A DNA stretch of 64,000 nucleotides from Saccopteryx bilineata. Lineage: Eukaryota > Chordata > Mammalia > Chiroptera > Emballonuridae. Each line of letters opens with the position of its first letter. Position 1 is the first letter of the stretch. The notes beneath the pieces were generated by a model, which ran no database searches, had not been told where the DNA came from, and was given only the letters and a program-made list of their open reading frames with translations. A program made the translations under genes and the position numbers. The DNA lies in NCBI RefSeq assembly GCF_036850765.1, contig NC_089491.1, positions 85,964,740 to 86,028,739 on the forward strand. Reading direction: 5' to 3'. Positions 24,972 to 35,894 of this stretch are shown in pieces.

Positions 24972-25383
24972 TTTTCCTCACAATGTACAAGATACCCTCC
25001 AAACAAAACACTTGCTCTATACATATATAACAGAGTGCCAAAAAATTGGAAACTATGTCATTGTTGGTACTTACCTCTGGGCAGCTGGAAATGATGGTAC
25101 AACTGGCATGGTGGCTCTAGAATGTGCTAATAATTGTCTTTGGTTTGTTTGGCTCATATATATATTATATATGCTCTTTTAATTTGCATATGTAATTACC
25201 TAAGTGCCAAGCAATTACCCACTTTCCTCAGATGGTGATTTATACATGTGAGGAATTCCTCCCCTTTATTAATCTTTCATGCCTCCATCCACAGTTACAT
25301 CAAACAAGATCACATTGGTGTCTTCCAATTACCTCTTTTTAGATCAAATCTAGGGATATTTCTTTAGCCCTGAGATTCTTAAG
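24454..25383 (-). pseudogene. Retrocopy of an unidentified transcript, with a SINE in it
   Basis: Flanked by a 20-bp perfect duplication atatttccatattgtttctt at 24,434-24,453 and 25,384-25,403. On the minus strand it ends with an AATAAA signal (tttatt at 24,487-24,492) about 20 bp before a poly(A) tail (poly(T) at 24,454-24,467). This is the signature of a retroposed polyadenylated RNA. Subtracting the SINE leaves about 515 bp with no coding frame of note, so it may be a 5'-truncated 3' UTR or a non-coding RNA. The parent gene is not recognised. Confidence 0.75.
24566..24966 (+). mobile_element. tRNA-derived SINE (type B) with an (AAT)n tail
   Basis: Head gcctgaccaggcggaggtgc, 'tgagcatgggattatag'-type middle, tctctgtctctctcgc end, and a tail that has become about ten AAT units (from 24,939). 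Target duplication ataatttttcctca on both sides (right copy 24,967-24,980). Confidence 0.92.
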
Positions 25384-26007
25384 ATATTTCCATATTGTTT
25401 CTTAACTGGCGTCCTCACTTCCTACTGGAGTAACATGAGGGAGACTGGCAGAGTTGGAGGACCCCCTACTTAAGACCTTTCCTGAGTGGTTAGCCCCTCT
25501 CTTCTCCTCCTGCATCTGCTCTGGGAAAGGTCCTACCTTAAGCAAGCCTCTTCTGGGCCCTGGTCCAATACTGAAGATATTTCCAATGACAGCTTGTCAT
25601 CCCCTGGTTGGTTGGCATTTTTTCTCTTTACATTATATGTTTGTTTACTGAAGTAATAAATGTGAGAAAATTAAAATACAGAATTTTATAAAAGGTACAA
25701 TAAATTTTATGAAGTGAATAAATAAATATTAGAGGCATAGTTTCGTCAAATTTTTTTTGCCTATGACAGATTGAATGAACAACATTATGGGCGCTCAGAA
25801 TACACTGTTGCATAGATGAACATTAAGAAAGAGTAAAGAATGTACATTTGTAATTTCCACGTTGGGTGGCTGCTCAGGCACCCACCTTAGAGAGAACCCT
25901 GATTACAAGTGACATTTTAACAACCAGTTTGCCGAATTAAACAAAAAAATTAGTACCAGTTCTGCCAAACCAGTGCTTCCCTGCTGAATCCCACCACTGG
26001 GTTTAGG

Positions 26008-26880
26008 GCTCTAGGCCCTAAATAACCCATGATACCCAAAGCCTCATATTTGTATCCTGTTCTCTGTTTGTTACTTAGCTCTTTAAAATCAGATAGACTG
26101 CTACATTTGATTTGCAGATCAAATGAAAGCTTAGGCAAGATAGTTTGATTCTGTCTTATCAAAACATAGTGAAGAAGTTTCTCTGTGCCTGAAACAAAAT
26201 ATGGGTGAGCAAATTTTACTCCTTGGTCTTGTTTACTAAATTGAATAATGTCCAAACATAGTGAGAGAGATAGCCAGTTAGCTATGAGATGATGTGGTAT
26301 AGGAGTTGATATCTTTAATGGTTTATATTAAGATATTTTCACCACCTAATCGCCAACTATCTCAAAACAGATAGAAGCAAGTACACATGAAAAAATAATA
26401 CATTTCAATAGCACTTATTCAATCTTCTTTAAGGTAAAATCACGTATAAAATATTTTCTGGCAACCAGCCAGCTGCCAAGTACCTGTTTGTCAAAATGGT
26501 TCATTTCCTTTCAGAACATGATACGTACAAATACAAACTTTTGAAGCAGGAGGTGATAGAAGGGAAAAAGACTAAAGGAAAAAGGTCTTGTTTAGCACTG
26601 GTATATCCTTCAGTGCTTGTCATATGCACTTTCCCTTTTTATACCACCAATTTGCATATTTATCATGGCTCCAGGCACATTGATTTGCAATTTTTACACT
26701 CAGTCTCTTACATATTTTTACTCTGTAGGTATTATTGTCAGAGCAAGAAATTCTACTTGTTGTTGAGTAGGTTTCTGAGAACTGGCAACAGAGTGAGCAC
26801 TTGGTGACATCTCAAGAGCATAAGTTTAGACTACTCAGCATTACCAAGAGTCAGAATTAGTCTAAAAACTGCCTAGGAGG
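26008..26880. other. Unassigned unique DNA
   Basis: The longest frame, 26,496-26,807 plus (103 codons), shows no domain, signal peptide or codon pattern that would support it. Confidence 0.5.
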
Positions 26881-27272
26881 GATGGAAACAGTGGTGGGAT
26901 TCAGCTGGTCTGCTCAGGTTCGGCAGTATGATGCCTAAATTTTGTCTGAGTTCTGCGAACTGGTTGTTAAAATGGCACTTGTAATCAGGGTTCTCTCTAA
27001 GGTGGATGTCTGAACAGCCGCCTAATGTGGAAATCACAAATTTACGTTCCTTACTCTTGTTTAATGTTCATCTGCACAACAGCATACTCTAAGTGCCTGT
27101 AGTAACGTTCATTCTGTGCATAGGTGAAAAAATTTTCAACAGAACTCTGCTTGAAATATGTATTTATTGACTTTATAAAACTCATTATACCTTTGATGAA
27201 ATACTATATTTTAATTTCCTCTTATTTGTTACTTCAGTAGGAAGTGAGGACGACAATCAAGAAGCAATATGG

Positions 27273-27666
27273 GGCCCTGGCCTGTTGGCTCAGCGGTAGA
27301 GCCTCGGCCTGGCGTGCGGGGGACCCGGGTTCGATTCCCAGCCAGGGCACATAGGAGAAGTGCCCATTTGCTTCTCCACCCCCCCTTCCTCTCTGTCTCT
27401 CTCTTCCCCTCCCGCAGCCAAGGCCATTGGAGCAAAGATGGCCCGGGCGCTGGGGATGGCTCCTTGGCCTCTGCCCCAGGTGCTGGAGTGGCTCTGGTTG
27501 CGGCAGAGCGATGCCCCGGAGGGGCAGAACATCGACCCCTGGTGGGCAGAGCGGCGCCCCTGGTGGGCGTGCCAGGTGGATCCTGGTTGGGCGCATGCGG
27601 GAGTCTGTCTGACTGTCTCCCCGTTTCCAGCTTCAGAAAAATACAAAAAAAAAAAAAAAAAAGAAG
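27273..27666 (+). mobile_element. tRNA-derived SINE (type A), well preserved
   Basis: Head ggccctggcctgttggctca with A box and 'gggttcgattccc' B box, long GC-rich body ('ctctgccccaggtgctggag', 'gtgggcagagcggcg'), ending 'cagcttcagaaaaatac' and poly(A). Left target duplication gaagcaatatgg at 27,261-27,272, repeated after the tail. The overlapping open frames of 100-150 codons here (both strands) are by-products of its GC-rich body. Confidence 0.95.
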
Positions 27667-27680
27667 AAGAAGCAATATGG

Positions 27681-27810
27681 GCCTGACCTGTGGTGGCTCA
27701 GTGGATAAAGCATCGACCTGGAAACACTGAGGTCGCCAGTTCGAATCCCTGGGCTTGCCTGGTCAAGGCACATATGGAAGTTGTTGCTTCCTGCTCCTCC
27801 CCCTTCCTCC

Positions 27811-27841
<31 letters not shown>

Positions 27842-27877
27842 CTCTCTAAAATGAATAAATAAAAAATATTTAAAAAA
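27681..27877 (+). mobile_element. Short tRNA-derived SINE (type C) in tandem with the previous one
   Basis: Head gcctgacctgtggtggctca, 'gttgcttcctgctcctccc', (CT)n and 'aaaatgaataaataaaa'. Its target duplication agaagcaatatgg (27,668-27,680 and 27,878-27,890) is the same sequence as that of the upstream SINE, so it inserted at the same nick. Confidence 0.94.
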
Positions 27878-28132
27878 AGAAGCAATATGGAAATATCTTC
27901 AATAATAGTTTTATTATTTTTGTCAGGTATTATTTAATATTTTTCTTTAATATTTAAAAAATATTTTTTGTAACATAATCTAGTTTTGTATATCTCTTTT
28001 ATTGTCCTTATTTAAGTGTTAAATGCATGAAATAATAAACTACCTTTTGGTATATCTTTTTTTATTCTTAAAACAGTCATTAGGGCAGAGAACTGGTTGT
28101 TAGATTATTTGAATTCTACCACTGGATGGAAA

Positions 28133-28799
28133 GCCTTCATAAGCAGATAGTCCTTATATTTAAATATGTTCTCTTAATATCTTAGACATCAAAAAAAAAT
28201 AAAAGGAAAACTATCTTTTTCACCCTCTAATTAGAATGGATTTTAGTTCCCCATTTCCCTAACTGCAAGCTCAAGAGTTACCTATGAACTGATGAGGTGA
28301 GATGAAGGGCATTATCATGTGTCTCAATAGAACAGTCCTATCTAAATATTATAATTATTTTAGATGTTTATGAAAAAAAATTAGGCCTCACCAACTATAC
28401 TGATTCTATTGATCAAGGGTGAAATATGTTGTTTTGCACAGCTTACCTGGTGATTTTTAATGATCAACCATATTGTAAAACCATCTAATTATGCATTTGG
28501 TATTTATTAAAGTTCCATATGATTTTACTGTACAGCCAGAAATGAGGTCTACTGTTATAGCAGTTGCAAAGTGAGATGTAGGGATAAAGTAGACATTAGC
28601 ATCGAATATTGGAAGAACCCAAGTAAAATTATCTATAGACCAATACCAAAGAAAGAAGTTAGCATATTTGGAATCAGCACTATATGCAGCCCTTTCATCT
28701 TTAAAATTCTATGGTTCTAAATAGCATTAAGATAGGTAAGTTTTAATACTTCATTTATTTATCACCTGTCTCTGTCAGTGTTTGATGTCCATTTGAGTT
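28133..28799. other. Unassigned unique DNA
   Basis: Nothing supported. Confidence 0.5.
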
Positions 28800-28810
28800 C
28801 TGGCAAAACT

Positions 28811-29127
28811 TTTTCTTTTTTTTTGTGACAGAGACAGAGAGAGGGACAGATAGGGACAGACAGACAGGAAGGAAGAGAGATGAGAAGCATCTGTTCTTTG
28901 TTTTGGCACCTTAGTTGTTCATTGATTGCTTTCTCATATGTGCCTGGACTGGAGGGCTACAGTAGAGCGAGTGACCCCTTGCTCAAGCCAGCGACCTTGG
29001 GCTCAAGCTGGTGAGCCTTGCTCAAACCAGAGGAGCCCGTGCTCAAGCTGGCGACCTTGGGGTTTTGATTCTGAGTCCTCTGCATCCCAGTCAGATGCTA
29101 TATCCACTGCACCACTGCTTGGTCAGG
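28811..29127 (-). mobile_element. tRNA-derived SINE (type B)
   Basis: Poly(T), gacagagacagagagaggg, 'gctcaagctggtgagc' middle and minus-strand tRNA head (cctgaccaagcagtgg). Target duplication ctggcaaaact / ctggcataact. Confidence 0.92.
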
Positions 29128-29334
29128 CTGGCATAACTATATTACTAAGATTGTTGGAGACGGGGAACGTGCAGGTGTTGTGCAGAGGGAAGAGGAGACT
29201 AAGGAATGCCTATATATTTCTAAAATTGGATGAGGAAGGGAGGTGATGGTAAAGAAGGGTGGAGCTCCCTTTTACTTAGTACCTACCACGTGACCAGTAT
29301 GTACGTTACTTCCTCATATAACACTACTATTAAT

Positions 29335-29600
29335 AAAAATCATAGTCATAGCTAACATTTTTATGGTACTTTTATGTGCCAGGAACTGTTTTTAAATATT
29401 ACAACACACACACACTTACACACACCCACACATACACTCACAAAATACTTTTAATATACGTATATTAAAACATCTTTACAAAGTTGAGACTATTATTTTC
29501 CTCATTTACAGATGAAGCAACCTCAGTTGCTTCAGAGAGGTATGCAACTTGTTTCCACATTACAGAACTAGATAGTAGACAAGTTTAGATTCAGCCTAGA
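29335..29600 (-). repeat. MIR SINE split by a (CA)n run
   Basis: 'atagctaacatttttatgg', 'tgtgccaggaactg', then (CA)n-rich DNA at 29,402-29,440, then 'tttcctcatttacagatgaag' and 'cttgtttccacattacagaac'. Confidence 0.75.
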
Positions 29601-31211
29601 ATTGTACTTTCCCTGAGTCCCTGCTTTCAACTGTTTTCTGTCATAAATGTACTTGAGAGAATGCTCTAGAATTTCTATAGAAATAGTGAAAGAAAGATTA
29701 GACTACTTTCTGAGTAATGCATAGAGTTCTGGATATTGCTGATCACTTGACTCATTACTATGCCTTTCAACTAAGTTTCTTTGTGAAAACAAAGCAAAAG
29801 CATAAACAACATTAGTCGTGAATAGAATTGCAAGTACCTTATTTAATTGTGAGGTCAGTGTTTTAAATGTATTAACGGTCTGATTTATTTTTCTGTAGCC
29901 TTCATACTTAGTCTATATACAAATCTCCTTTTAGATATTTGGTTTTCTTTTTCAGTTTTCCCCTCCGATGTATTGTTTTTGTACCTATTACCTCAGGTAG
30001 AAGTATTAAAATGTCAAACAAACACAAACAAATAAGACCTTGTATGACATCCAGTCAAAACAATGCAACAAAAGAGATCCATCTTTCTTTATTCTGTTAT
30101 GGCACATATTGTATTCATTTTCAATGTCTCCAATTTGGTTATCTGTCTTATGTCATTGTGGGCTTTCTATGATCATCAGAGTAAGAGACCTGTTTTACAT
30201 GCATTACTCAAGCATCAGCTGGCTAGATATCCTGTGCCCTTTAATGGTATAAACAATCAGCAAACAAAACCAATTAACAAAAATTCTGCTATTCACCATC
30301 ACGTGTTGGCTGATGTGCACATTTAGTTGGATATCATTCATCCAACCCCCAAGAATTGTCGAATGACTGAAGTTTTTCTTAGTCACCTTTGCTTTGATTT
30401 CTTATTTTATTCTGCATTTAGAAATCTCTCTGGTGTATCCCATTTTCTGCAACTTTTCTTTTTATCTGTAGTAAGTTGATTCCTGTACTTTTGCCAAAAT
30501 AATATTAGAAAAGGCTTTTCTGTACCTGAAGATTTTATTGTGGGTTTGGGGGCATCAGAAGTTGGTTATGTTGCATGCCAGTACTGTGAGTGAAAACTAC
30601 ATTTGCATTTTAGACATCTCTATTTTAAATGTCCCCAGGCATTACCACTAAGGGTATTTCTCACTAATCATCTTTTACTCAGGGGCAACAGCCTTCTGCT
30701 CTCTGGACAGGCAGCTTCTGTTCTTCTGAGATTGGGCCAGAGCTATACAAATTCTCATTTTCCCCTCCTATTTTTGCATGCCCTGTTTGGGGATTCTTGG
30801 AAAAGTAGGCTGTGAGGGTTTATGATATGACAAACCTCCCTTCACTTATAGATCTACTATCATTAATACGTCCAGAACAAAAATGGTTCCATTTCTAAAA
30901 CATAAGATTATACAAGTTCCAACTGAGGAGAGAGTGAAAGCATGAAGTGTCCTGGAGAATATTTACATCTTCCCCTGGTTATAAGAAATTACATAGCCTT
31001 GCTATTTTGAATGGTGTCTTTTAGAGAATGGAAAAAAGTGTGTGTGTCTCTCTCTCTCAGTGGCCTCCATGAGAAATGAAAAGCTCCAACAGAAAGTTAC
31101 TTCATGCTATTATCTTGGTTATAAAACAAAGTATTGAATCACCTCTCTACCAGAGAAGGTCATGTTATTGGTCCTTGACTATGGAATGACTTTCTTTTTG
31201 TCTTAATTCAG
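29601..31211. other. Unique DNA
   Basis: No repeat recognised. Overlapping frames near 29,940-30,330 show no recognisable domain. Confidence 0.5.
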
Positions 31212-31292
31212 AAGGGAGAGGTCGACACTATAAGGACTTTTGTAACCAAGAGGAAGAAACCGTACGAGCGTATTATTGTGGCAGCTATATAG
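31212..31292 (+). other. Candidate isolated exon (81 bp), unidentified
   Basis: A pyrimidine-rich tract and acceptor (tttttgtcttaattcag, AG at 31,210-31,211) are followed by 81 bp and a donor-like ATAG|GTAACA (GT at 31,293). The 81-bp segment keeps one frame open in phase (starting at 31,214): 26 codons including RHYKDFCNQEEETVRAYYCG with two cysteines. It holds four CpGs (gtcgac, ccgtacgagcg) in a neighbourhood nearly free of them, which suggests retained constraint. I do not recognise the peptide. It may equally be chance; the other two frames contain stops. Confidence 0.3.
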
Positions 31293-31687
31293 GTAACATC
31301 TGATTTTTCTTTAATAATCCTTTGAGTAGAAAATTAAAGAGACGTTATTGAAAAAAAAACTTTTTACTGGTACCTATGTCTTGAAGTTTCAAAACCCTTA
31401 CTTTTTATGAAATGAACCAATTAATTATATAGGGCATTGGCAAGGAGAAACAGTCCTTGATGTTTGGCTAAGAATCTCTAAAACTTAAAAATAAATCCCT
31501 TAAATTTTCCCCAATCCTCAAACTCCAAGTCCAACTTATTTTTATCTGTAAAAGTAATTCAAATTTTCATTTACCTCCCTCTTTCTTACCTTCCAGTTCT
31601 TTCCCAGGGCTAATCCTTGTACATCAAAATCGCACATCAAGATGTTTTGTAAAAAATAAATTCATACCCTTAGATTTATTATGAGGC
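31293..31687. other. Unassigned unique DNA
   Basis: No supported feature between the exon-like segment and the next SINE. Confidence 0.5.
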
Positions 31688-32055
31688 TTTTTTTGTGTGT
31701 GTGTGAGAAGAGGGGAGGCATAGACAGATTTCTACATGCACTCTGTTGGGGATGCACCTGGCAAGCCTACTAGGGGACGATGCTCTGCCCATCTGGGCGT
31801 TGTACCTTTGCTCTCTTTCAGTGCCTGAGGTGGAGGCCATGGAGCCATCCTCAGCACCCTGTGTCAACATGCTCTAATCGAGCCTTGTTGCAGGAGAGGA
31901 GGAGAAGAGAGAGAGAAAGACAGAAAGAGAGGAAAGTGAGAGGGGGAGGTATAGGAAAGCAGATGGGAGCTTCTCCTGTGTGCCCTGACTGGGAATTGAA
32001 CCTGGCACACCCACGTGCCTGTCCAACACTCTACCAGTGAGCCAACTGGCCAGGG
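31688..32055 (-). mobile_element. tRNA-derived SINE (type A), diverged
   Basis: Minus-strand head ccctggccagttggctcac with box B-like 'ggttcaattccc', GC-rich body remnants, and a (GT)n-converted tail near 31,694. Target duplication ttatgagg / ctatgagg. Confidence 0.88.
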
Positions 32056-33203
32056 ACTATGAGGGTCCTTTTATAACAGTCTGCTTCTCCATGCTAATTA
32101 CTAGGCCACACAGCACTGCATACTTACACAAAAAATCCCAATCTCCAGTGGCCCATTGTTATATAAGATGTGATTCTACTCTTCCTTCTCCTCTTCATTC
32201 TGCTTTAGATAGTCCACTTTTTATCACTTTCTTTCCCTGTTTAAATATTCTCAAGCGAAATACATGAAGTCCTCATTTAGGGTATTTTAAGAAATAGTTG
32301 CTGAACTAAACAACAACAACAAAACAAAAAAACAATAGCAACAACAACAACAAAAAACCATGTCAGCACAGAAAATGTAGTTTCATTTATGTTAAAATTT
32401 AGGCTTCAAAAATGGAGCTAAGGAGGACAGGCAAGGCTGCTGGCCTCGTGCTCAGTGTTGCTCGACAAACATACTTGATTTTGTGAAATGCACCATTATT
32501 GAGACAGCATGAGTAGTGATGAGTTTTAAATAATGAAACCAATACTGTAAATATTGTTGTGTGATGCATGAGGCTGATGGTTTGGAAACATATTTTATTT
32601 TAGTCATAGTAGATGAAAAGTGTACTTTTAAAATAATCACTCCTGTGAACATTTATTTTAGAATTTGATTAATAAGAAGTATTCCTTCAAATAAAAGGAG
32701 AGGTTTTACTATTTTATTTCTTAATTTTACCATTAAAATGACAGAATGCTATGAAGCATTTGTTATCACCATTGATTCTTCTGGCTCATTGATGTCTTGA
32801 AAAGTATTAAGCCTGTTTATTGTTATCAGAAGCATAAGTGTGATACATTTTTCTCCACATTACCTTGTTAATTTCACACAGTACATGCCAAAAACCGCAG
32901 TCAAAGACAACTGGCTCTCTGTTGAACTTCTGGCATTAGTAAATTTCTCCTCCCTTCCAGCCCACCAAGTTTGGAGTTAATGTTATTTATTTATTTATTT
33001 ATTGCCACTCACCTTTTCCCCACCAACTTGTTCTAAGTGGAAAAAAAATGCTAAGCAGAAGTGTATCAAGTAGAAAATAGTAGCGGAAGATTCCATAAGG
33101 CCAGTACAGCAATCTTAATTCTAAATCCAAGCTGTCTTGAAGAAATGCTAAATATTTTATGTAATCTCCAAAATGAAATAGCAGTAGAAGAAGGGATAGG
33201 TTT
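32056..33203. other. Unassigned DNA with (CAA)n
   Basis: (CAA)n-rich run at 32,310-32,356 and a (TTTA)n run near 32,985. No gene supported. Confidence 0.55.
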
Positions 33204-33217
33204 AAAATAGCAGAAGG

Positions 33218-33616
33218 GGCCCTGGCCGGTTGGCTCAGCGGTAGAGCGTCGGCCTAGCGTGCGGAGGACCCAGGTTCGATTCCCGGCCAGGGCACACAGG
33301 AGAAGCACCCATTTGCTTCTCCACCCCTCCGCCGCGCTTTCCTCTCTGTCTCTCTCTTCCCCTCTCGCAGCCAAGGCTCCATTGGAGCAAAGCAAAGATG
33401 ACCCGGGTGCTGGGGATGGCTCTGTGGCCTCTGCCCCAGGCGCTAGAGTAGCTCTGGTCGCAACATGGCGACACCCAGGAGGGGCAGAGCATCGCCCCCT
33501 GGTGGGCAGAGCGGCGCCCCGTAGTGGGCGTGCCGGGTGGATCCCGGTTGGGCGCATGCGGGAGTCTGTCTGACTGTCTCTCCCTGTTTCCAGCTTCAGA
33601 AAAAAAATGAAAAAAA
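33218..33616 (+). mobile_element. tRNA-derived SINE (type A), well preserved
   Basis: Full-length copy: head ggccctggccggttggctca, 'ggttcgattcccggcc' B box, GC-rich body, 'cagcttcagaaaaaaa' tail. Target duplication aaaatagcagaagg at 33,204-33,217 and 33,617-33,630. Low divergence from the 27,273 copy implies a relatively recent insertion. Confidence 0.95.
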
Positions 33617-33630
33617 AAAATAGCAGAAGG

Positions 33631-35132
33631 ATTTTTAAAAGACCCTAGAACCTGGAGAAAGGAAAGTAAATTGTGTTTGGTGAAAAGGAATAAAGTAGCT
33701 AGTATTTATTACATATGTATATGGAAAATAGGGGCTTTCTATCGGATCATTTAATAAATTACAACTTTCATCCTTTAAATATTAGCTTAATAGTATCAAC
33801 ATAATAATGATTGTCATGTTAGAGTTAATGATGAGAATTAGTATTGAAACTCATTTATTAAATCCTTTAACCACATTGATGCCAGTTCAAGGTCTGGATT
33901 TAATAACAATGAAAATGTCTAAAAGGTTAACAAAAAACTCTTCAAATTACTTTTTTGTCTTGTTGCAAATAAAAAACAGGTTAGAAATCTCTGTGTGTTC
34001 AAAAGTCAATTATTGCCAATTTCATGGGCTCCTTAAACATGGGGTAGTCATTTAGCAAAGCCAACTTTATCGGCCAGAAGTCCGTAAAATGGCTTCTTTC
34101 CATTTGGTAGTGTTCCACAATGAAATTAGAACTGATGGAAAATAATGGAAATCTACGGATATATATACACTGTGACCAAACGCGAAAATTTGTCAGTGAT
34201 ATGCAGTACAAATTACTTATTTAAAGACGGGATTAACTCTTTTAGACCAGCAGAGCTTGAGTTTCTATGTCACAGTTTATGTAATTTTCTACCTTCAGGT
34301 AGAAGTACAGTATAGTTCAAACCTTTGTAGAGAAATAATAACTCCTATATTACCAAACAGTGGATCTTAAATATTTTTGGTAAGTGTTATGACCTTTTGG
34401 AAGATCAACTGAAAACTATACACATCAAACCAGATTCTATCCAAAAATTAGAAACTACTTAGAGAATCCTTTATTGAATTTAGCATTTCTCAAGAGGAAG
34501 TACTTTCTTAAGTTTAACAGATACATTTAAATAATTTCTTATAGGTTTAGTTATCCAGCTTTATTTATATAATTGTTTTTTCTCCTTTGAAAATATAAAT
34601 GAATTTATCAGATAATTTTTTGCTACTTTGTGAATGGACCACAAAAATGATGACAGCTCAGCTAGTGAAAATGGTTTATCTTTTCCAATGTACCAAGAAA
34701 AGGAAAAAATACGTATAATTAAAAATTTGTGTGTGCCCATAAACATATCTAGAGTGTCACTCAGAATGGTGAATGGGCATATGTATAAATATGTAGATAA
34801 TGTAAGAACCTGTAGAGAATATATGAATTGCTAATTTATGAAATGTAATATGTATGGGTATGCTAGCTTCTTGTTCCCTTACCTCCTTGTGAAAAACAAA
34901 ACAACACAATTCATCCTCTGAGTCATAAAAAATTTTAATTATTTAATCAAATATTCTTTTATTTAGTTTTTCAATTTTAGGTTACTTTCAATATTATTTT
35001 GTATCATTTTCAGGAATCCTATCAAATGTTCTTAACTGAAGTAAAATGATCTTCAAGGGCACAAGGAACTTTCTAAGATACACAGGAGAAAAATTATGAG
35101 TTAAGGGAGAAAGGAACAATAGGATGTCTCTG
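33631..35132. other. Unassigned unique DNA
   Basis: AT-rich; short frames only, none with recognisable features. Confidence 0.5.
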
Positions 35133-35133
35133 C

Positions 35134-35161
<28 letters not shown>
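35133..35161. repeat. Poly(A) run
   Basis: An A homopolymer of close to 30 bases just outside the L1 insertion, with no SINE or LINE body attached that I can see. Confidence 0.8.
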
Positions 35162-35164
<3 letters not shown>

Positions 35165-35210
35165 CACAGAAATGATTGGTTATTCTTCCTAAAACAGGAA
35201 ATAAGTTTTC

Positions 35211-35545
35211 TTTTCTTCCCTCCCTCCCTCCCTCCCTCCCTCCCTCCCTCCCTCCCTCCCTCCTTCCTTCCTTCCTTCCTTCCTTCCTTCCTCCCTTCCT
35301 TCCTCCCTTCCCCCTCCCTCCTCCCTCCCTCCCTTCCTCCCTCCCTCCCTTCTTTCCTTCCTTCCTCTCTCCTCCCTCCCTCCCTCTCTCCCTTCCTCCC
35401 TCTTCCTTCCTCCCTCCCTCCCTCCCTCCCTTCCTTCCTTCCTTCCTTCCTTCCTTCCTTCCTTCCTTCCTTCCTTCCTTCCTTCCTTCCTTCCTTCCTT
35501 CCTTCCTTTTTTCCTTCCTTCTTTCCTTCCTTCCCTCCTTCCTTT
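35211..35545. repeat. (CCTT)n / (CCCT)n polypyrimidine tract at the L1 3' tail
   Basis: About 335 bp of tandem CCTT and CCCT units on the plus strand, i.e. GGAA on the L1 strand. It occupies the place of the L1 poly(A) tail, between the left target duplication (35,195-35,210) and the L1 3' UTR. The Pro/Ser-rich open frames through it are artefacts of the repeat. Confidence 0.95.
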
Positions 35546-35894
35546 TAAATTAAAACTTTTAATTTTTGATTTACTGTGTTAACATGGGATTCAAGTGTCC
35601 CACTCAATATAACACCCTCTATACACCATATTGTTTCCTCCATGTCCCATGAAAAATCTCTTTCCATTCTCATTTCATGTCCTTTGAATCCCCCCACCTA
35701 CATCCCCCCTTTCCCTGTGGGACTTGCTGCCCTGTTATCTGTATCTATCATATAAAATATATTATGTATATACAATTTGGCTAATCCCTTTACATTCTTT
35801 GATCTCATCCCTTTATCCCCCTCCCCTCTGACCACTGTTTGTTCCTTGTGACACTGCCTCTTTTTCTATTTTGTTCCTTAGTTTATCGTGCTCA

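Larger units (their letters stand above)
24227..25999 (+). mobile_element. Non-autonomous hAT element (type B), copy 2
   Basis: Ends cagtggtgggatt and atcccaccactg; perfect 8-bp target duplication ggtttagg at 24,219-24,226 and 26,000-26,007. Same interior as copy 1 ('aacaataaaactgttact', 'aatttccacgttgggtggc', 'cacccaccttagagagaac'). Swollen by a 930-bp retroposed insert (24,454-25,383) and a further ~210 bp of unknown DNA (about 25,436-25,645). Confidence 0.93.
26889..28124 (-). mobile_element. Non-autonomous hAT element (type B), copy 3, inverted
   Basis: Starts cagtggtgggattcagc and ends ttctaccactg, with a perfect 8-bp target duplication gatggaaa (26,881-26,888 and 28,125-28,132). Its interior is the reverse complement of copies 1 and 2. 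Removing two SINEs gives about 600 bp. No transposase frame. Confidence 0.93.

Noticed and set aside
26496..26807. 103-codon plus-strand frame
   Set aside because: No domain, signal peptide or codon bias, and the start context is weak; unique DNA but most likely chance.
27229..27730. Overlapping open frames of 108-153 codons on both strands
   Set aside because: They lie entirely in and around a GC-rich type A SINE, and the same peptides recur at 33,066-33,573, 39,660-40,213 and 41,247-42,207 wherever that SINE occurs.
35162..35553. Pro/Ser/Leu-rich frames of 125-128 codons
   Set aside because: Pure translation of the CCTT/CCCT repeat tract.
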